From Breviolum minutum Mf 1.05b.01 (Eukaryota; Sar; Dinophyceae; Suessiales; Symbiodiniaceae), in assembly GCA_000507305.1 (NCBI GenBank), contig DF239234.1:62001-126000 (forward strand): DNA of 64,000 nucleotides. The letters run 5' to 3'. Positions within the stretch are counted from its first letter, which is position 1, and every line of letters starts with the position of its first letter. Below the pieces are notes generated by a model. The model searched no databases. It was not told the DNA's origin and was given only the letters and a program-made list of their open reading frames with translations. Below are positions 49,192 to 58,837 of the stretch, in pieces. The position numbers and the translations under genes are program-made.

Positions 49192-49440
49192 GGGTGTAGT
49201 AACCTTAGTCGGCACGCACGAGAGAAAAAACACAGTTTTGGTGGTGTCGAAAACGGAAAAGAAACTGGGTGGTGGTTTCAAATATGTTTCATGTTCAGCC
49301 CTACTTGAGGAAATGATTCAATTTGACGAGCATATTTTTCAAATGGGTTGGTTTGAAACCACCAACTAGACTTGATCATCCAAATGACTACTGCGGGTAC
49401 TTCAGATATCTGCCGAAAAATAGCTGCAAAATACAAATAG
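49192..49440 (+). CDS. Terminal exons with a family A element as intron
   Basis: A strong acceptor (gatgtttttttttgcag) opens 49192-49268, read as VVTLVGTHERKNTVLVVSK plus TEKKL. Removing 49269-49369 completes an Asp codon and continues in phase with 23 residues (LIIQMTTAGTSDICRKIAAK) to TAG 49438. Unspliced, the frame stops in the element. This copy shows no clear target duplication, as expected if the flanks have been under constraint or have drifted. One of the better A-intron cases. Protein family unknown. Confidence 0.5.
49265..49369 (+). mobile_element. Family A element, copy 17 (candidate intron)
   Basis: CTGGGTGGTGGTTTCAAA ... TTTGAAACCACCAACTAG. Confidence 0.8.
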
Positions 49441-49462
49441 GGAAAACAAAAACTATTATCTA

Positions 49463-49600
49463 AGGTTGTTTCAACACACCTTAGGAACACACCCCCAAAC
49501 GACAACCTTTACCAACAGGCTTTAAAAAGCCGGGAGCCCTTTCATACAATGGCGTTGCCGGGAGATTGGTACCCGGGGTGTGTTCTGGGGGTGTGCTGTA
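49463..49600. mobile_element. Family O element, copy 2
   Basis: GGTTGTTTCAACACACCTTA GGAACACACCCC ... GGGGTGTGTTCTGGGGGTGT GCTGTAAA. Confidence 0.75.
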
Positions 49601-49625
49601 AATTTCTCCGATTATGATCCAGCTA

Positions 49626-49772
49626 CTTGGAGGATCATCCCAGTTAGTAACTGGTTAGGATCACCCCCATGTATAAGCCATGAAAAGCCCATTTGGAAGG
49701 GGAATATCCCTACTTAGGGTACGTACTAACCATTGTTATTAACCACTTACAAGTCCTGGGATGATCCTCCAA
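49626..49772. mobile_element. Family F element, copy 7
   Basis: CTTGGAGGATCATCCCAGTT AG ... CTGGGATGATCCTCCAA. Confidence 0.85.
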
Positions 49773-49926
49773 CATCCGAAAACACCTCTGAGTTTGGACA
49801 GCTGATCATCAACAGCAAGATCACGGAACAGGCGTCGTGACGTCGTTTGGGGGGATTGTGAGGAGTTGGATCCCTCACGAATAGAGCAGTGATGAAGAAC
49901 CTTGGTTGGTTGTTTTATATTGGGAT

Positions 49927-50050
49927 TACTTGGATGTCCCAGGAAGTTAGTGAATGGTTAGTAAATGGATTATAACCTATGTATAAATGGGGTATATTGG
50001 GGTTATAACCACTTACTAACCATTTACTAACTTGCTGGGACATCCAAGTA
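49927..50050. mobile_element. Family E element, copy 5, followed by a half K element
   Basis: TA-flanked and intact. Its right TA is also the start of a K copy (50049-50132) that lacks its right arm. Confidence 0.85.
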
Positions 50051-50182
50051 CACTCTGGTGAACTAACATAGCAATGGAAAATAACCCTTTTAAAGATGTA
50101 GTCCCTATTGAAAATGGAGATTTTCCATTGGAAAACTCGCCCAAATGAAAGGAAACTATCCTGTTGGAAGGGGAAGCCTTTT

Positions 50183-50321
50183 TCACTGAACCATGATTAT
50201 GGGAGGAAGGGTTTTACTACACAAGTATATGGGAATTATAGTAAGCCATTGTAAGGATTCCTATTAAACAACCAGTATTTCCACAGAAATTAAGGGACCC
50301 CGGATTTTTTTTTCTGGCTCA
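50183..50321 (+). mobile_element. Family D variant with alternative left end
   Basis: Starts CACTGAACCATGATTATGGG AGG like 31079; ends TTTTTTTTTCTGGCTCA. Confidence 0.65.
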
Positions 50322-50740
50322 CTTGGAGGGTTGTGGTTGTCGGATCCAACTGGGGTCCTATGCTCCAAGCACGGATGCAATCGCGGCAAGTGAGTAGTTC
50401 GTAGTTTAAGTTTGGGAGCAGAAGAGACTACGCTATGATATGATATGCTGCAAGATGATACAAAATTTTATTTCCGTGTGTATATATTCTGGAATAAATA
50501 CAATATATGATGGCTTTAAGTCTTTATCAAGGGAAATCCATCCAAAATGGCTTCAGCGCGAATTGAACAAAAGCTGTATCATTTTTCTTCATCTCCCCAA
50601 AGATGTGTTACACTGAACTAATAACTAATGTGCAACTGTGCTTTCTTTGTAAAGAGACACAGTTTTTGTTTGCTTTGTGGCCCTTTCAAAATGCAGCCTT
50701 TCAACTTTTGTAGCGAAGTTGGTAGCTTCTGTTCGCCTAA
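50322..50740. other. No recognisable feature
   Basis: AT-rich, stops in all frames. Confidence 0.35.
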
Positions 50741-50874
50741 TACTGTTGAGGAAAACAATCCGGCTAATTAACCTGTCATGTTGATATGGTAAATATCAAA
50801 TATCCCATTGTTTTACGGTTTTTAGCACCATTCAACCGGTGGTTGGGAACAGGATTTCCGAACCATCAACAGTA
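50741..50874. mobile_element. Family L element, copy 5, diverged
   Basis: TACTGTTGAGGAAAACAATC C ... GGATTTCCGAACCATCAACA GTA. Confidence 0.6.
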
Positions 50875-50914
50875 GTTCCCTGGAAGCACTAATCCACCTG
50901 GCCGTTGGGGAATC

Positions 50915-51040
50915 ATGCCGCTCCAATCGTCGAAGGTGGATGACTGTGCCTTCGAGGATGCCCTGTTTCATGCCATGGCAGTGGTACAATGTCATCTTCC
51001 ACTCCGCCAGGCGGATGAGGAAAATCGTGTGTTTTTTAAA
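50915..51040 (+). CDS. Short exon candidate
   Basis: ATG 50915 opens about 40 coding-like codons (SSKVDDCAFEDALFHAMAVV; LRQADEENRVF) before the frame enters a K element at about 51043. Right of L copy 5. Unknown. Confidence 0.35.
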
Positions 51041-51246
51041 AACACTCCTGCAAACGAACATAGATACATAGCTGGCTGGAAAATGTCCACCTGTTTGATC
51101 GTATTAAACAAGGAAAGATTTTTTGGGATTCTCATGGGTAATGTTATACATGTTCGTTTCAGGGAGGATAACGGAAGGAAAAAGTTGGAGACGAAAATTT
51201 CGAAGATTTGAGCAGCGATCAAGAAAATGTGTTGGTTGGGGTATAT

Positions 51247-51351
51247 ATGGGTGGTTCCGAAAATAGGGGTACCCCAAAATGGATGGTTTATAATGGAAAA
51301 CCCTATTAACATGGATGATTTGGGGGTACCACTATTTTCGGAAACATCCAT
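51247..51351. mobile_element. Family G element, copy 5
   Basis: GGGTGGTTCCGAAAATAGGG GTACCCC ... GGTACCACTATTTTCGGAAA CATCC. A partial D copy follows. Confidence 0.8.
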
Positions 51352-51681
51352 ATAGGGGATGAAGAACTGCTCAGTTTTTTTTGGGGGGTATTATGTCATA
51401 AGCCATGAAATGAGGACCCCATCATTACAACAACCAGGATTTCGTGGGAACCATGTCACGTGTCAGTTTTGATCACTGCTAAATTTCAGGGGAAGAAATC
51501 TCGTTCACAACCACCGGTTGGATGGTGCTCAAACCCTTGTAAAAAAATAGGATAAAGCCTACCAAACCTCAACTGGTGATCGCCGGATTTCTGAACCATC
51601 AACAGTAGCAGGGGGCCCACCTTGTATGTCTTTACCCAGCTTGGTGAAAGTGGTTAGATCGATTTGGGGGTGGGATTTTTA

Positions 51682-51963
51682 CCAGCTTGTGACACAGCAA
51701 TCTCCCAATTTTCCCAACGAAGTGGGGAGAAAGGTACACAAAATTCAGTCTGTTATCCGACCGTCGCGCCAAGTTCGTTAGGTGTAAGTCTCAAGAAGCA
51801 AACAAATATGGCACTTGGGATACGACAAAATACCCAAAATGCCATCGCTGATCCATCATTGACTATCGGATATCAATGGAGAAACACGTTTGTGCTACTT
51901 TTTTTCGAGGGGAATTTCAAACGTAAGCTAGCTTCACTTGACACTCTTGGGGAAGCGAATCAA
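51682..51963 (+). CDS. Internal exon with consensus splice sites
   Basis: Bounded by gatttttaccag on the left and AATCAAG|GTAAGGAAG on the right, 94 codons open with good composition (CDTAISQFSQRSGEKGTQNS; NTQNAIADPSLTIGYQWRNT; KRKLASLDTLGEANQ). A second strong donor (GAATTGCCAG|GTAAGTG) follows at 52238 after a K element, so the gene may continue there through a small exon. L and H fragments lie in the upstream intron. No family recognised. One of the better exon calls not tied to an A or B element. Confidence 0.55.
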
Positions 51964-52021
51964 GGTAAGGAAGATTTTCTTAGTTGAAAGTATTTTGGCA
52001 CTGGAAATGGGTGATTTGTGT

Positions 52022-52128
52022 TAACTCCCCGAAAACTAACATGACTGGCTAAAAAATCCACCATTTGAAGATGTATTTCCTGTTGAAAATGGGGATGTTC
52101 CAATGTCATGTTAGTTTTCAGGGGTGTA
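52022..52128. mobile_element. Family K element, copy 11
   Basis: TAACTCCCCGAAAACTAACA TGAC ... CAATGTCATGTTAGTTTTCA GGGGTGTA. A degraded A copy lies at about 52258-52371. Confidence 0.75.
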
Positions 52129-52575
52129 CACCCTTTAACTCCACGATTGTTGGAAGTCAGTGTTCACCTAAGCTTTGAGTTTGGGTCACTTAATACTTAA
52201 TCATCCGAACATAGGGCACCAGCTCGCAGAATTGCCAGGTAAGTGATAATTGACTTGATTCTTTCTTGATATTTTTTGTGTTCACTCTCAAAAAAATTGA
52301 GAAAAGATGCCCATTTTCTGACATATGAATCATATGAGTTTTTTTTCTGGGGTTGAAACCATCAACTAAAGTTCTCTTCGAATTGTCGTAAAACCCGGTG
52401 ATTTTTAAGGACTCGGTGACCTTTAAACAAAATTTCCGGAAGGATCATGGGAGGTCACAAACCGAAAGTTACCATGGGAAAATCGGGCCCCTAAAAATTG
52501 ACAGGTAATAAACCTTGGTGATGTAGGGTTTCTCCTATTTTTTAGGGTTGTTTCAGGTGATTAAGGCGAACCCTG

Positions 52576-52810
52576 CTTGTGTTTGTTAAAGTCAGTGATG
52601 TTTTTACGGATTTCGATTCTCCCATGGGATTCACCACCATCATTAAGCCACCATTTTGGGGAAAATTATTTCATTTTTCCAACCACCAAACAAGCAAATC
52701 TGAGCTTGGATGAATCATTTTAACTCACCATCACCTTTTGGGATCATAAGTTTTTTGTTTGGTTCACTTCATGGCCATCCACAGTGGTGGAAAGCCCATG
52801 CAAATCTGAG
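52576..52810 (+). mobile_element. Two head-to-tail family B copies
   Basis: 52576-52704 (CTTGTGTTTGTTAAAGTCAG TGATG ... CAAGCAAATCTGAG) and a shorter one to 52810 (CTTGGATGAATC ... CCATGCAAATCTGAG). Confidence 0.65.
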
Positions 52811-52889
52811 TTTAAGGTCACGGCAGACTTACCAAGCTCTAGATTTCTGAATCTTTCTCAGCAGATTTGACCCAAAAAAACGATTGTTA

Positions 52890-53039
52890 TATACCATGGA
52901 GTTGGAAACATGGGGCCTGCCCCTATAAATGGCCAAAAATCATTTGTTTCATTGGGGTCATCGCATGTTACGGCCCCAAAAAGTGGAGTTACAGTATAGC
53001 TTATAACCCTACTTATGACTGGTAGGGGGCCACCTTGTA
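52890..53039. mobile_element. Family H element, copy 11
   Basis: Left arm diverged (TATACCATGGAGTTGG); right TGACTGGTAGGGGGCCACCT TGTA. Confidence 0.55.
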
Positions 53040-53499
53040 AAACCAAACCATTTAGTCTTTAGTAGATCCATTTCGGGATTTCAGGGTTACTGTACTCTTG
53101 TCACCACTTTGTTGCCCTTGTTGCTTGTGACAGCTCCAGGTACAAACAAGCGCCAACACCTCCAGCAACACGACAGTTCCATCAACTTCATCTGAGAGGA
53201 CCAATTCTACCAACATTTCCGCGAAATAACTGAGTGATGCGAAGTTGAAGTTGAAAAAAAGACACCGAAAAACTGCGCTCCGCATGGGGGTGGAAAAGGC
53301 ATCCCGTGGAACTTAGCAGGTGGTCCCCAAAAAACCTGTTTTTTAGTGGGGCCAAACAAATCCACTTAAATGGGGTTATAACCTTAGTAAAAAGGCGCCC
53401 CCCCAGAACTCGATCCATTCAATGAATGGATCGGCTCGGGGGCCCAGCGGATCGTGGGGCACCTTGAGAGGATTTTGTTTTTTGGTTGAAACTCACAAG

Positions 53500-53624
53500 T
53501 ACTGTTGATGGACGAAATCCCAAGGCCAACCACCTGGGATATATATATATATATAACCCTGTAAAAAAATGGAATATTTGCCATATCAACTGGTGATCGC
53601 CGGTTTTCTGAACCATCAACAGTA
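53500..53624. mobile_element. Family L element, copy 7 (intact)
   Basis: TACTGTTGATGGACGAAATC C ... GGTTTTCTGAACCATCAACA GTA with an (AT)n run inside. A 21-bp palindrome GATCCATTCAATGAATGGAT C lies at 53412. Confidence 0.8.
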
Positions 53625-53696
53625 GGATTTGCCAATTATTTTTCCCCGAAAATTTACAGCTGCATCTTTTCCATAGATCAGTGAAAAAATGCCAAG

Positions 53697-53846
53697 TGAG
53701 CAGTGCAAAAAAACATGACAGCGATCTAAAAACGACCCAGTTATTCGGTGAGTACATAATCTTCCAGGATTCCAGGATGCCTATTAAACAACCACCCGTA
53801 TGATGGAAAGTAGAAGTTTTTGTTTTTGTTGTTTTTTCGTGGCTCA
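53697..53846 (+). mobile_element. Family D element, copy 19
   Basis: TGAGCAGTGCAAAAAAACAT ... TTGTTTTTTCGTGGCTCA, AG on both sides. Confidence 0.75.
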
Positions 53847-54358
53847 AGTTGCTTGTCTTTGAAATAACTTTGAAATGTTGTAATTAGTCTCAATAGGTTT
53901 TGGTTGTTGGAAACAGCTTTTTGATCTGCAACATGATCAGCAGAAGCATGGGGAAATACATTATCAAAGCCAGGTCCCAGATCAAAATCATGAGAACATG
54001 GAGTCACTCCCATTATCATGGGTGTTGCCGAAAATAGTGGTACCCCCAAATCATCCATTTTAATAGGGTTTTCCATTATAGACCATCCATTTTGGGGTAC
54101 CACTATTTTTGGAAACACCCTCATGGACATCTTGAAAAGATGGTTTCTTTTCAGAGACAACCTTTCCATTTCTCATGTTATGTCATATTCCACTTCCATC
54201 TTCATGGGAGGAATTGATTTGTGCAAAGCAAGCATGTTTTTTCGGCTGTTTTTTCCCACTTCTTTCCATTTCACGTTTGCGGAAAATTCTGGCTTGTTAT
54301 CAGCTGTGTGGTCGAAAGAATCGAACCTTTGAAAGCTCCAGGTTTGATGGACGTTTCA
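53847..54358 (-). pseudogene. Minus-strand coding region with an in-frame G element and one TGA
   Basis: One minus-strand frame is open from about 54358 to 53847 except for a single TGA near 54180. Both sides of the TGA look coding (KPEFSANVKWKEVGKNSRKN before; ERLSLKRNHLFKMSM after). At 54020-54120 a G element plus its 4-bp duplication (105 nt) lies in frame without stops, and the frame resumes as GVTPCSHDFDLGPGFDNVFP and on to FQSYFKDKQ at the D element. Deleting the element also keeps the frame. Decay, read-through of TGA, or a recoded codon are all possible. Protein not recognised. Confidence 0.45.
54020..54120. mobile_element. Family G element, copy 6
   Basis: GGGTGTTGCCGAAAATAGTG GTACCCCC ... 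GGTACCACTATTTTTGGAAA CACCC with TCAT on both sides. Confidence 0.85.
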
Positions 54359-54381
54359 TGGTGCTTCATGACACCCTCTAG

Positions 54382-55209
54382 GTACATTGAGGTGTAACAA
54401 GGGGTGTTTCGTTTTTTTTGGTATGTTTGGTTTGGTGTTTCAAATCATCACGATATCATACCCCTCAAAAAAGGGGAAAGTTGAATCCAACTACATTCAA
54501 ACATGACATCGGAAAAATTGACACCGTGTTGAATTTGCAGATTGTGTTTTTTTTGGGGGGGTCATATGCTCAACGTTGGTTGAGAACAGCCTGCAAGATT
54601 CACCTGAAGGGAAATGACTCGACCTGTCGACGAGAAAACCTGAACAACACATCCACCAAACCCAAACCACCCGTCCGACATCCCATGGATTGACATACCT
54701 TTAGCCCAGCCAATCGATAGCCCACGACTTCTTACCTCGCTAACAACGGGCTAACGTTGAGCTGATGGCGTCATGGAAGACACAGGGGATGAGGAGGAGG
54801 TTTTTGCACCAAGTTCTGGTTTGCGTTGTTAAATGTCTAGAGATTTCAAAGTGAATTCCAAAGATTGTTTCGGAAAGAAAGATGGAAACTTTGAAAGTAA
54901 GGCCTAATTATAGTCATTGAGCTTGGATGTTTTCTTCAAATTGGATGCAGCCATGTTTGTATGTTATTTTGCCGATTGATATACATGTATCATCATGTAT
55001 CTACGTTGTGTCGTAGATCTTTAGTCATCTTTAGTCAGGTATATCTATTTGTGAATTGAGAAAGGAGCTCCTGTGCCAGTATACTTTTTATAAGAAAAAT
55101 GGTCTTCCGAAAGTAGCAGAGACACGATTTTTTTCAAGTACAAAATTGCTTCTGTGTCAAAATTTATAAAAAGTCATGTTGCAAACGGTGCAAACGGTGC
55201 AAACACCTG
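54382..55209. other. No recognisable feature
   Basis: A 91-codon frame (54418-54693) has weak coding appearance; otherwise nothing, and no element termini seen. Confidence 0.35.
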
Positions 55210-55310
55210 CTAGGTGGTGGCAACTCAAATATTTGTTTATTTTCACTCCTATTTGGGGAAGATTCCCATTTTGACTAATATTTTTCAACTGGGTTGAAAC
55301 CACCAACTAG
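55210..55310 (+). mobile_element. Family A element, copy 18
   Basis: CTAGGTGGTGGCAACTC ... GGTTGAAACCACCAACTAG, CCTG duplicated. An ATG-initiated exon starts 6 bp to the right. Confidence 0.8.
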
Positions 55311-55316
55311 CCTGTC

Positions 55317-55454
55317 ATGTTCAACGAAAGACTACTACCGTGGGAAACCCTCCGTGGTTTGGGGAACACCAGGGGCAACGGGGAAACTGAACCGAAACTT
55401 GGGACCGTTGGACCCTATCAATGGGCGGTTCCTCCCAGAAGAATTCCATATGGT
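55317..55454 (+). CDS. Possible first exon after an A element
   Basis: ATG 55317 opens 46 coding-like codons (ERLLPWETLRGLGNTRGNGE; GPYQWAVPPRRIPYG) ending at ATATG|GTAAGGG, a good donor. The A element just upstream ends in CTAG, so it could be a 5' UTR intron. Next exon candidate is at 55870. Unknown function. Confidence 0.4.
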
Positions 55455-55490
55455 AAGGGATGGGAAAAATTAAACCAACCTGCAATAGTA

Positions 55491-55606
55491 CAGGGGGTCA
55501 TTAAATGATACACCCATTTTTGGTGGAATCAATCAAACCATACAAATCTATGGCAATTTTGAGGATTTCCCTTTATAATAATGTTTTGTTTCGGTTGGTT
55601 ATTTCA
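55491..55606. mobile_element. Family S element, copy 3, right end lost
   Basis: CAGGGGGTCATTAAATGATA, CATACAAATCTATGGCAATT TTGAGG. Confidence 0.5.
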
Positions 55607-55869
55607 GGATTCCCTATGGTAAAGGTCCCTTGTGATGTTTATCCCCACACTTGGTGTCATTTCTGTCTTGGATCTGATAGTCGGATAGTTGGTGATCAAG
55701 GGCTTTTTCAGATGCACTGATACCACCAATGAACTGGAGTAAGCTTTCGGTTTCCCCCCAAATCTTGATTGTGTTTAGGCAGGTCGACCACCTGAATCCT
55801 CCATCATCTGAAATATTTCGCCCCCTGTTTTTTAACCACCAAAAAACGTCGACCGTTTGGGGACCTAGA

Positions 55870-56012
55870 ACTTGGATTGCCCAAACCGAGGCCGAAGCTC
55901 CCGAGGCCGTCGTTTCGGACAACAACGGGACCACCGAGGAGGTGGCCGAAGCGAAGGAAAGTGCCGCAGAGGTGGCGGGAGTCGGGAGTCTTGAAAAAGG
56001 GACAGTCGGACG
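55870..56012 (+). CDS. GC-rich exon candidate, frame ambiguous
   Basis: Starts after ttggggacctag and is much richer in GC than its flanks. Two plus-strand frames are open: an acidic one (TEAEAPEAVVSDNNGTTEEV) and a basic Pro/Arg-rich one (PKPRPKLPRPSFRTTTGPPR) that would be in phase with the exon at 55317. A GTGTGTC donor-like site is at 56013. Confidence 0.35.
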
Positions 56013-56415
56013 GGTGTGTCACACGTATATCTCCATGGTATTTTTTGGATTCGGGATTCTTGAGTGATTTTTTCACCCATCAATGGTATACCCACTATAA
56101 ACTGCTTACTGTAGGGATTTCCCCCTATGAGGGGTACATTGAGATTGGGGTACATCCCTGCCTATCCCCTCAGTTTTTGGGGGAAAAAGTTCCATGGTAA
56201 AACCTTGGAGGATGGGATCCCAGTGGATTGGCAAGTAGTTAGGATCACCCGCATTTAGAAGCCATGTGCATTTAGAAGCCATGGACTTCGGCCGTTTAAG
56301 TAGTCTTCTGATATCACCGGTGAGAAACGTTGAAATCGCACTATTTGGGCGGTGTTTTTTTTTCGATGATTTTTTGAGGGAGGCACTCCTGTTCACTTCA
56401 TTTGGAGTTAGCATT

Positions 56416-56520
56416 GCACCCCTGAAGTTTAACATAGACCCCTGAAAAACGGTGGTCGGAAGACTACATTCCTATTGGGAAGGTAACTTTTCAGGGGCTA
56501 ACTGCTAACTGTTAAACTTC
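56416..56520. mobile_element. Family C element, copy 25
   Basis: GCACCCCTGAAGTTTAACAT AGACCCCTGAAAAAC ... CTTTTCAGGGGCTAACTGCT AACTGTTAAACTTC. An F left part with duplicated CATTTAGAAGCCATG lies at 56205-56290. Confidence 0.65.
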
Positions 56521-56737
56521 TGTTGGGATCTGTTGGAATCTCGAACTAAAACTTCACTTTCCAATGGCATCCTGGTCTAGGGCCACACCCAAGATCTACA
56601 ATAAGATTTGTTGAGGAAAACCTTCATGAAACATTCATGCCATGAAAGGCTGAAATTGAAGCTGAAACCTTCCCTTCAACTGGAGGTGCGACAGGTGGAC
56701 CTTGCTCTTCGGAGATGACAAAGGGATCAATTACAAC

Positions 56738-56953
56738 TACACCCCCGAAGATTAAGATAGACTAGGTGGTGGTTTCAAATATCTTTTATTTTCACCCCTA
56801 TTTGGGGAAGATTCCCATTTTGACCAATATGTTTCAGATGGGTTGAAACCACCAACTAGTAGAACCTGAAAACAGACCCCTGGAAGTTTGGAGATTCCGA
56901 ACTTGGAAAACCCATCACCTTTAGGGTTCCATATGTTAGTTTTCCGGGGTGTA
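56738..56953. mobile_element. Family U copy carrying an A insertion
   Basis: TACACCCCCGAAGATTAAGA ... GTTAGTTTTCCGGGGTGTA. Without the A element it is the usual length of about 114 bp. Confidence 0.75.
56762..56859 (+). mobile_element. Family A element, copy 19, nested in U
   Basis: Complete, with TAGA on both sides. This shows that A also inserts outside genes. Confidence 0.85.
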
Positions 56954-57059
56954 TTTGTCACAAAACCCTGGATTTTGTTTCACAACTCGGCATGACTAAA
57001 TCATGATGAGTGGATAAACAAGCCTTTCCGTTTGAAATGGTACGTTTTCTGGGAATTTC

Positions 57060-57155
57060 ACATAGGATCCATGTATCGTATATGCTTACCTACATTTCAC
57101 CCTGAAACTCAACCATTTCATGTAGGTAAATATACAATAGCCCCATGGATCCAAT
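57060..57155. mobile_element. Family I element, copy 7
   Basis: CATAGGATCCATGTATCGTA ... AATATACAATAGCCCCATGG ATCCAAT. Confidence 0.65.
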
Positions 57156-57185
57156 CGGCATGTTAAACATTGGGGGATAACTAAT

Positions 57186-57267
57186 CTAGGTGGCGGTTTC
57201 AATTTTTTTTATTTTCACCGCTATTTGGGGACTAATATTTTTCAGATCGGTTGAAACCACCAACCAG
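57186..57267 (+). mobile_element. Family A element, copy 22, shortened
   Basis: 82 bp. CTAGGTGGCGGTTTC ... GGTTGAAACCACCAACCAG. Confidence 0.7.
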
Positions 57268-57309
57268 CAATTAGTAGTGCTCTTATTCTAAGTAATTCGT
57301 CTTTTTTGA

Positions 57310-57603
57310 ATGTGGAGAGAGATCCAACCCCTCAGCCATCTGAAAAGTAGGGAGATCCGGAGATCCTTTGGAGAAATGAACTGTTTATTGTTGGACTCTC
57401 AAAAAAGTCTGCGTTTTATTCCCTCGGACGAGAGGTGCCATGTCTTGATTCAGGCGAAGGAGAAAGTACTTCACTCGAAAGTCATGCATGGCGTCACTGG
57501 GCGAGTGGGGGACAAGGGAATGCTTGGTGTTGTTCACACTCCAAAAGGTCGCGTAGGGAAGGAATTCATGCATCAGGATGATGAAACAGTAGGTTTTTCT
57601 TGA
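57310..57603 (+). CDS. 97-codon ORF, unknown
   Basis: ATG 57310 to TGA near 57601. Basic and coding-like (RFIPSDERCHVLIQAKEKVL; MHGVTGRVGDKGMLGVVHTP). A longer minus-strand frame (57385-57960) overlaps but crosses an element. The plus strand has the better composition. Ends next to a D/B chimera. No family recognised. Confidence 0.45.
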   Translation: MWREIQPLSHLKSREIRRSFGEMNCLLLDSQKSLRFIPSDERCHVLIQAKEKVLHSKVMHGVTGRVGDKGMLGVVHTPKGRVGKEFMHQDDETVGFS

Positions 57604-57616
57604 GTTGTCTTTCCCT

Positions 57617-57712
57617 TGGGCAATGAAAAAAAGAGCCCCTGATTGTTTAGGGTAAATATTGGGAGAATATTGTTTGTATTTTTCCAACCACCGAGCAGTC
57701 GCAAATCTAGGG
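57617..57712 (+). mobile_element. D left end fused to a B right end
   Basis: GGGCAATGAAAAAAAGAGCC CCTGATTGTTTAGGGTA (D) continues directly as AATATTGGGAGAATATTG ... CGCAAATCTAGGG (B). Confidence 0.6.
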
Positions 57713-57968
57713 TTGGTTTTTTTCACTTGAACCCTTTGGGGTAATCCAACATGGCAAAAATCCACAATAGATGTATTGCTTGGAAGCTGCACCAACGAGC
57801 CAGTAAAAAGTGAAGGTTTGGTTCCGAATCCCCTAAACATATAATAGTCCTGGTGATGACTTTTACTGGTTGGGGGGTGAACCCAATGTATTTTCTTATT
57901 TGCAAAAGGGTCGGAATTTGCCAAATCTTCGATCACAGGAGGGTGAAAAAACACCACCATCTAAGAAC

Positions 57969-58048
57969 CATGTTCATCATGGTTCAGAGTTCTGCACGAT
58001 TGTGTTCATGGGTATGGGTTTGAGTGTAGCATTGTTTGCCAATGTGCA
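57969..58048 (+). CDS. Short hydrophobic exon with consensus donor
   Basis: In the frame ending at GTGCAG|GTAAGATTAC the sequence reads EFCTIVFMGMGLSVALFANV, a likely membrane segment. The left border may be catggttcag at about 57986. No downstream partner identified. Confidence 0.4.
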
Positions 58049-58138
58049 GGTAAGATTACTAAGCAGTTTATTCTCATTGGGAATTCAAAAAAACCACCCA
58101 ATATGCCAACTTTACCAGGGAAATAGCCGGCCTTACAA

Positions 58139-58429
58139 ATGAAGGACAGTACCCAAGCTGGTGATTTCAACGATTTCTTATTGTTCACCCTTGGCAACAT
58201 GGATTCCCTTTACCTTCGACTATATCATATGTTTTTGGGGTCAATTTTTAAGGTAAAGGAAAACAAAAACACACGCCACATGGTATACGGTCTCCGGTAT
58301 CCTGATGTTCCCTCGTTCTCGTGGACAAAAATCCAGTCCCCCGAGGTTCATCGTTGTTGGATCAAGCGAACAAAAGAGACTCCCACTTCGAGGTGCTCGA
58401 AAATCAGGGCCATGAATTATGGCGGTGGA
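58139..58429 (+). CDS. ORF with coding-like 3' half, unknown
   Basis: ATG 58139 opens 125 codons. The first 20 overlap a degraded A left end. 58200-58429 looks coding (MVYGLRYPDVPSFSWTKIQS; KRTKETPTSRCSKIRAMN), and from 58430 the frame is N element sequence. TTTAAG|GTAAAGG at about 58250 is a possible donor. A minus-strand frame overlaps. Confidence 0.35.
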
Positions 58430-58607
58430 GGTCGTCAACCAACCCCCCCGGGCCACATACCATACCGCCTGCCAGAAATAGCCGGCCTTCTTAGGGACGT
58501 ATTAATATCGTATTAATGTCATTGGTTTCCCTTGACAAGGCCGCAAATTAAGACCTTTCATTTCTGATGGGGGGGGAACGTTAGGGGTTGGTTGACGACC
58601 AGCTATG
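58430..58607. mobile_element. Family N element, copy 2
   Basis: GTCGTCAACCAACCCCCCC ... GGGGTTGGTTGACGAC with AATAGCCGGCCTTCTTAGGG inside. Confidence 0.7.
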
Positions 58608-58706
58608 AATGAAGGACCAACTTGAGCTTTCTGAGTTGAGTTGTTCACCTTTAAGCGGCAATTTGGGACGCTCAGTTTTGCCGAGTCTAGGGAGGGGTTT
58701 CAGATA

Positions 58707-58837
58707 CTTGGATTTGTTTAGTTGGTGATGTTTTGTACGCGAAACCCATGGGATTTGTCAACCATTAATTAAACCACCATTTGGGGCGAATGTTGTTTGG
58801 TTTTTTTTGTTGCAACCACCGAAAAAGCAAATCAAAG
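58707..58837 (+). mobile_element. Family B element, copy 19
   Basis: CTTGGATTTGTTTAGTTGGT GATG ... GAAAAAGCAAATCAAAG. The upstream frame looks coding (SVLPSLGRGFRYLDLF), but the spliced product stops at once. Confidence 0.75.

Noticed and set aside
53741-54169. Reading the whole 142-codon minus ORF as one normal protein
   Set aside because: Its ends lie in D copy 19 and its middle in G copy 6; only the parts between elements look coding.
57385-57960. 191-codon minus-strand ORF
   Set aside because: It crosses the D/B chimera and a P fragment, and the overlapping plus-strand ORF (57310-57603) has better composition.
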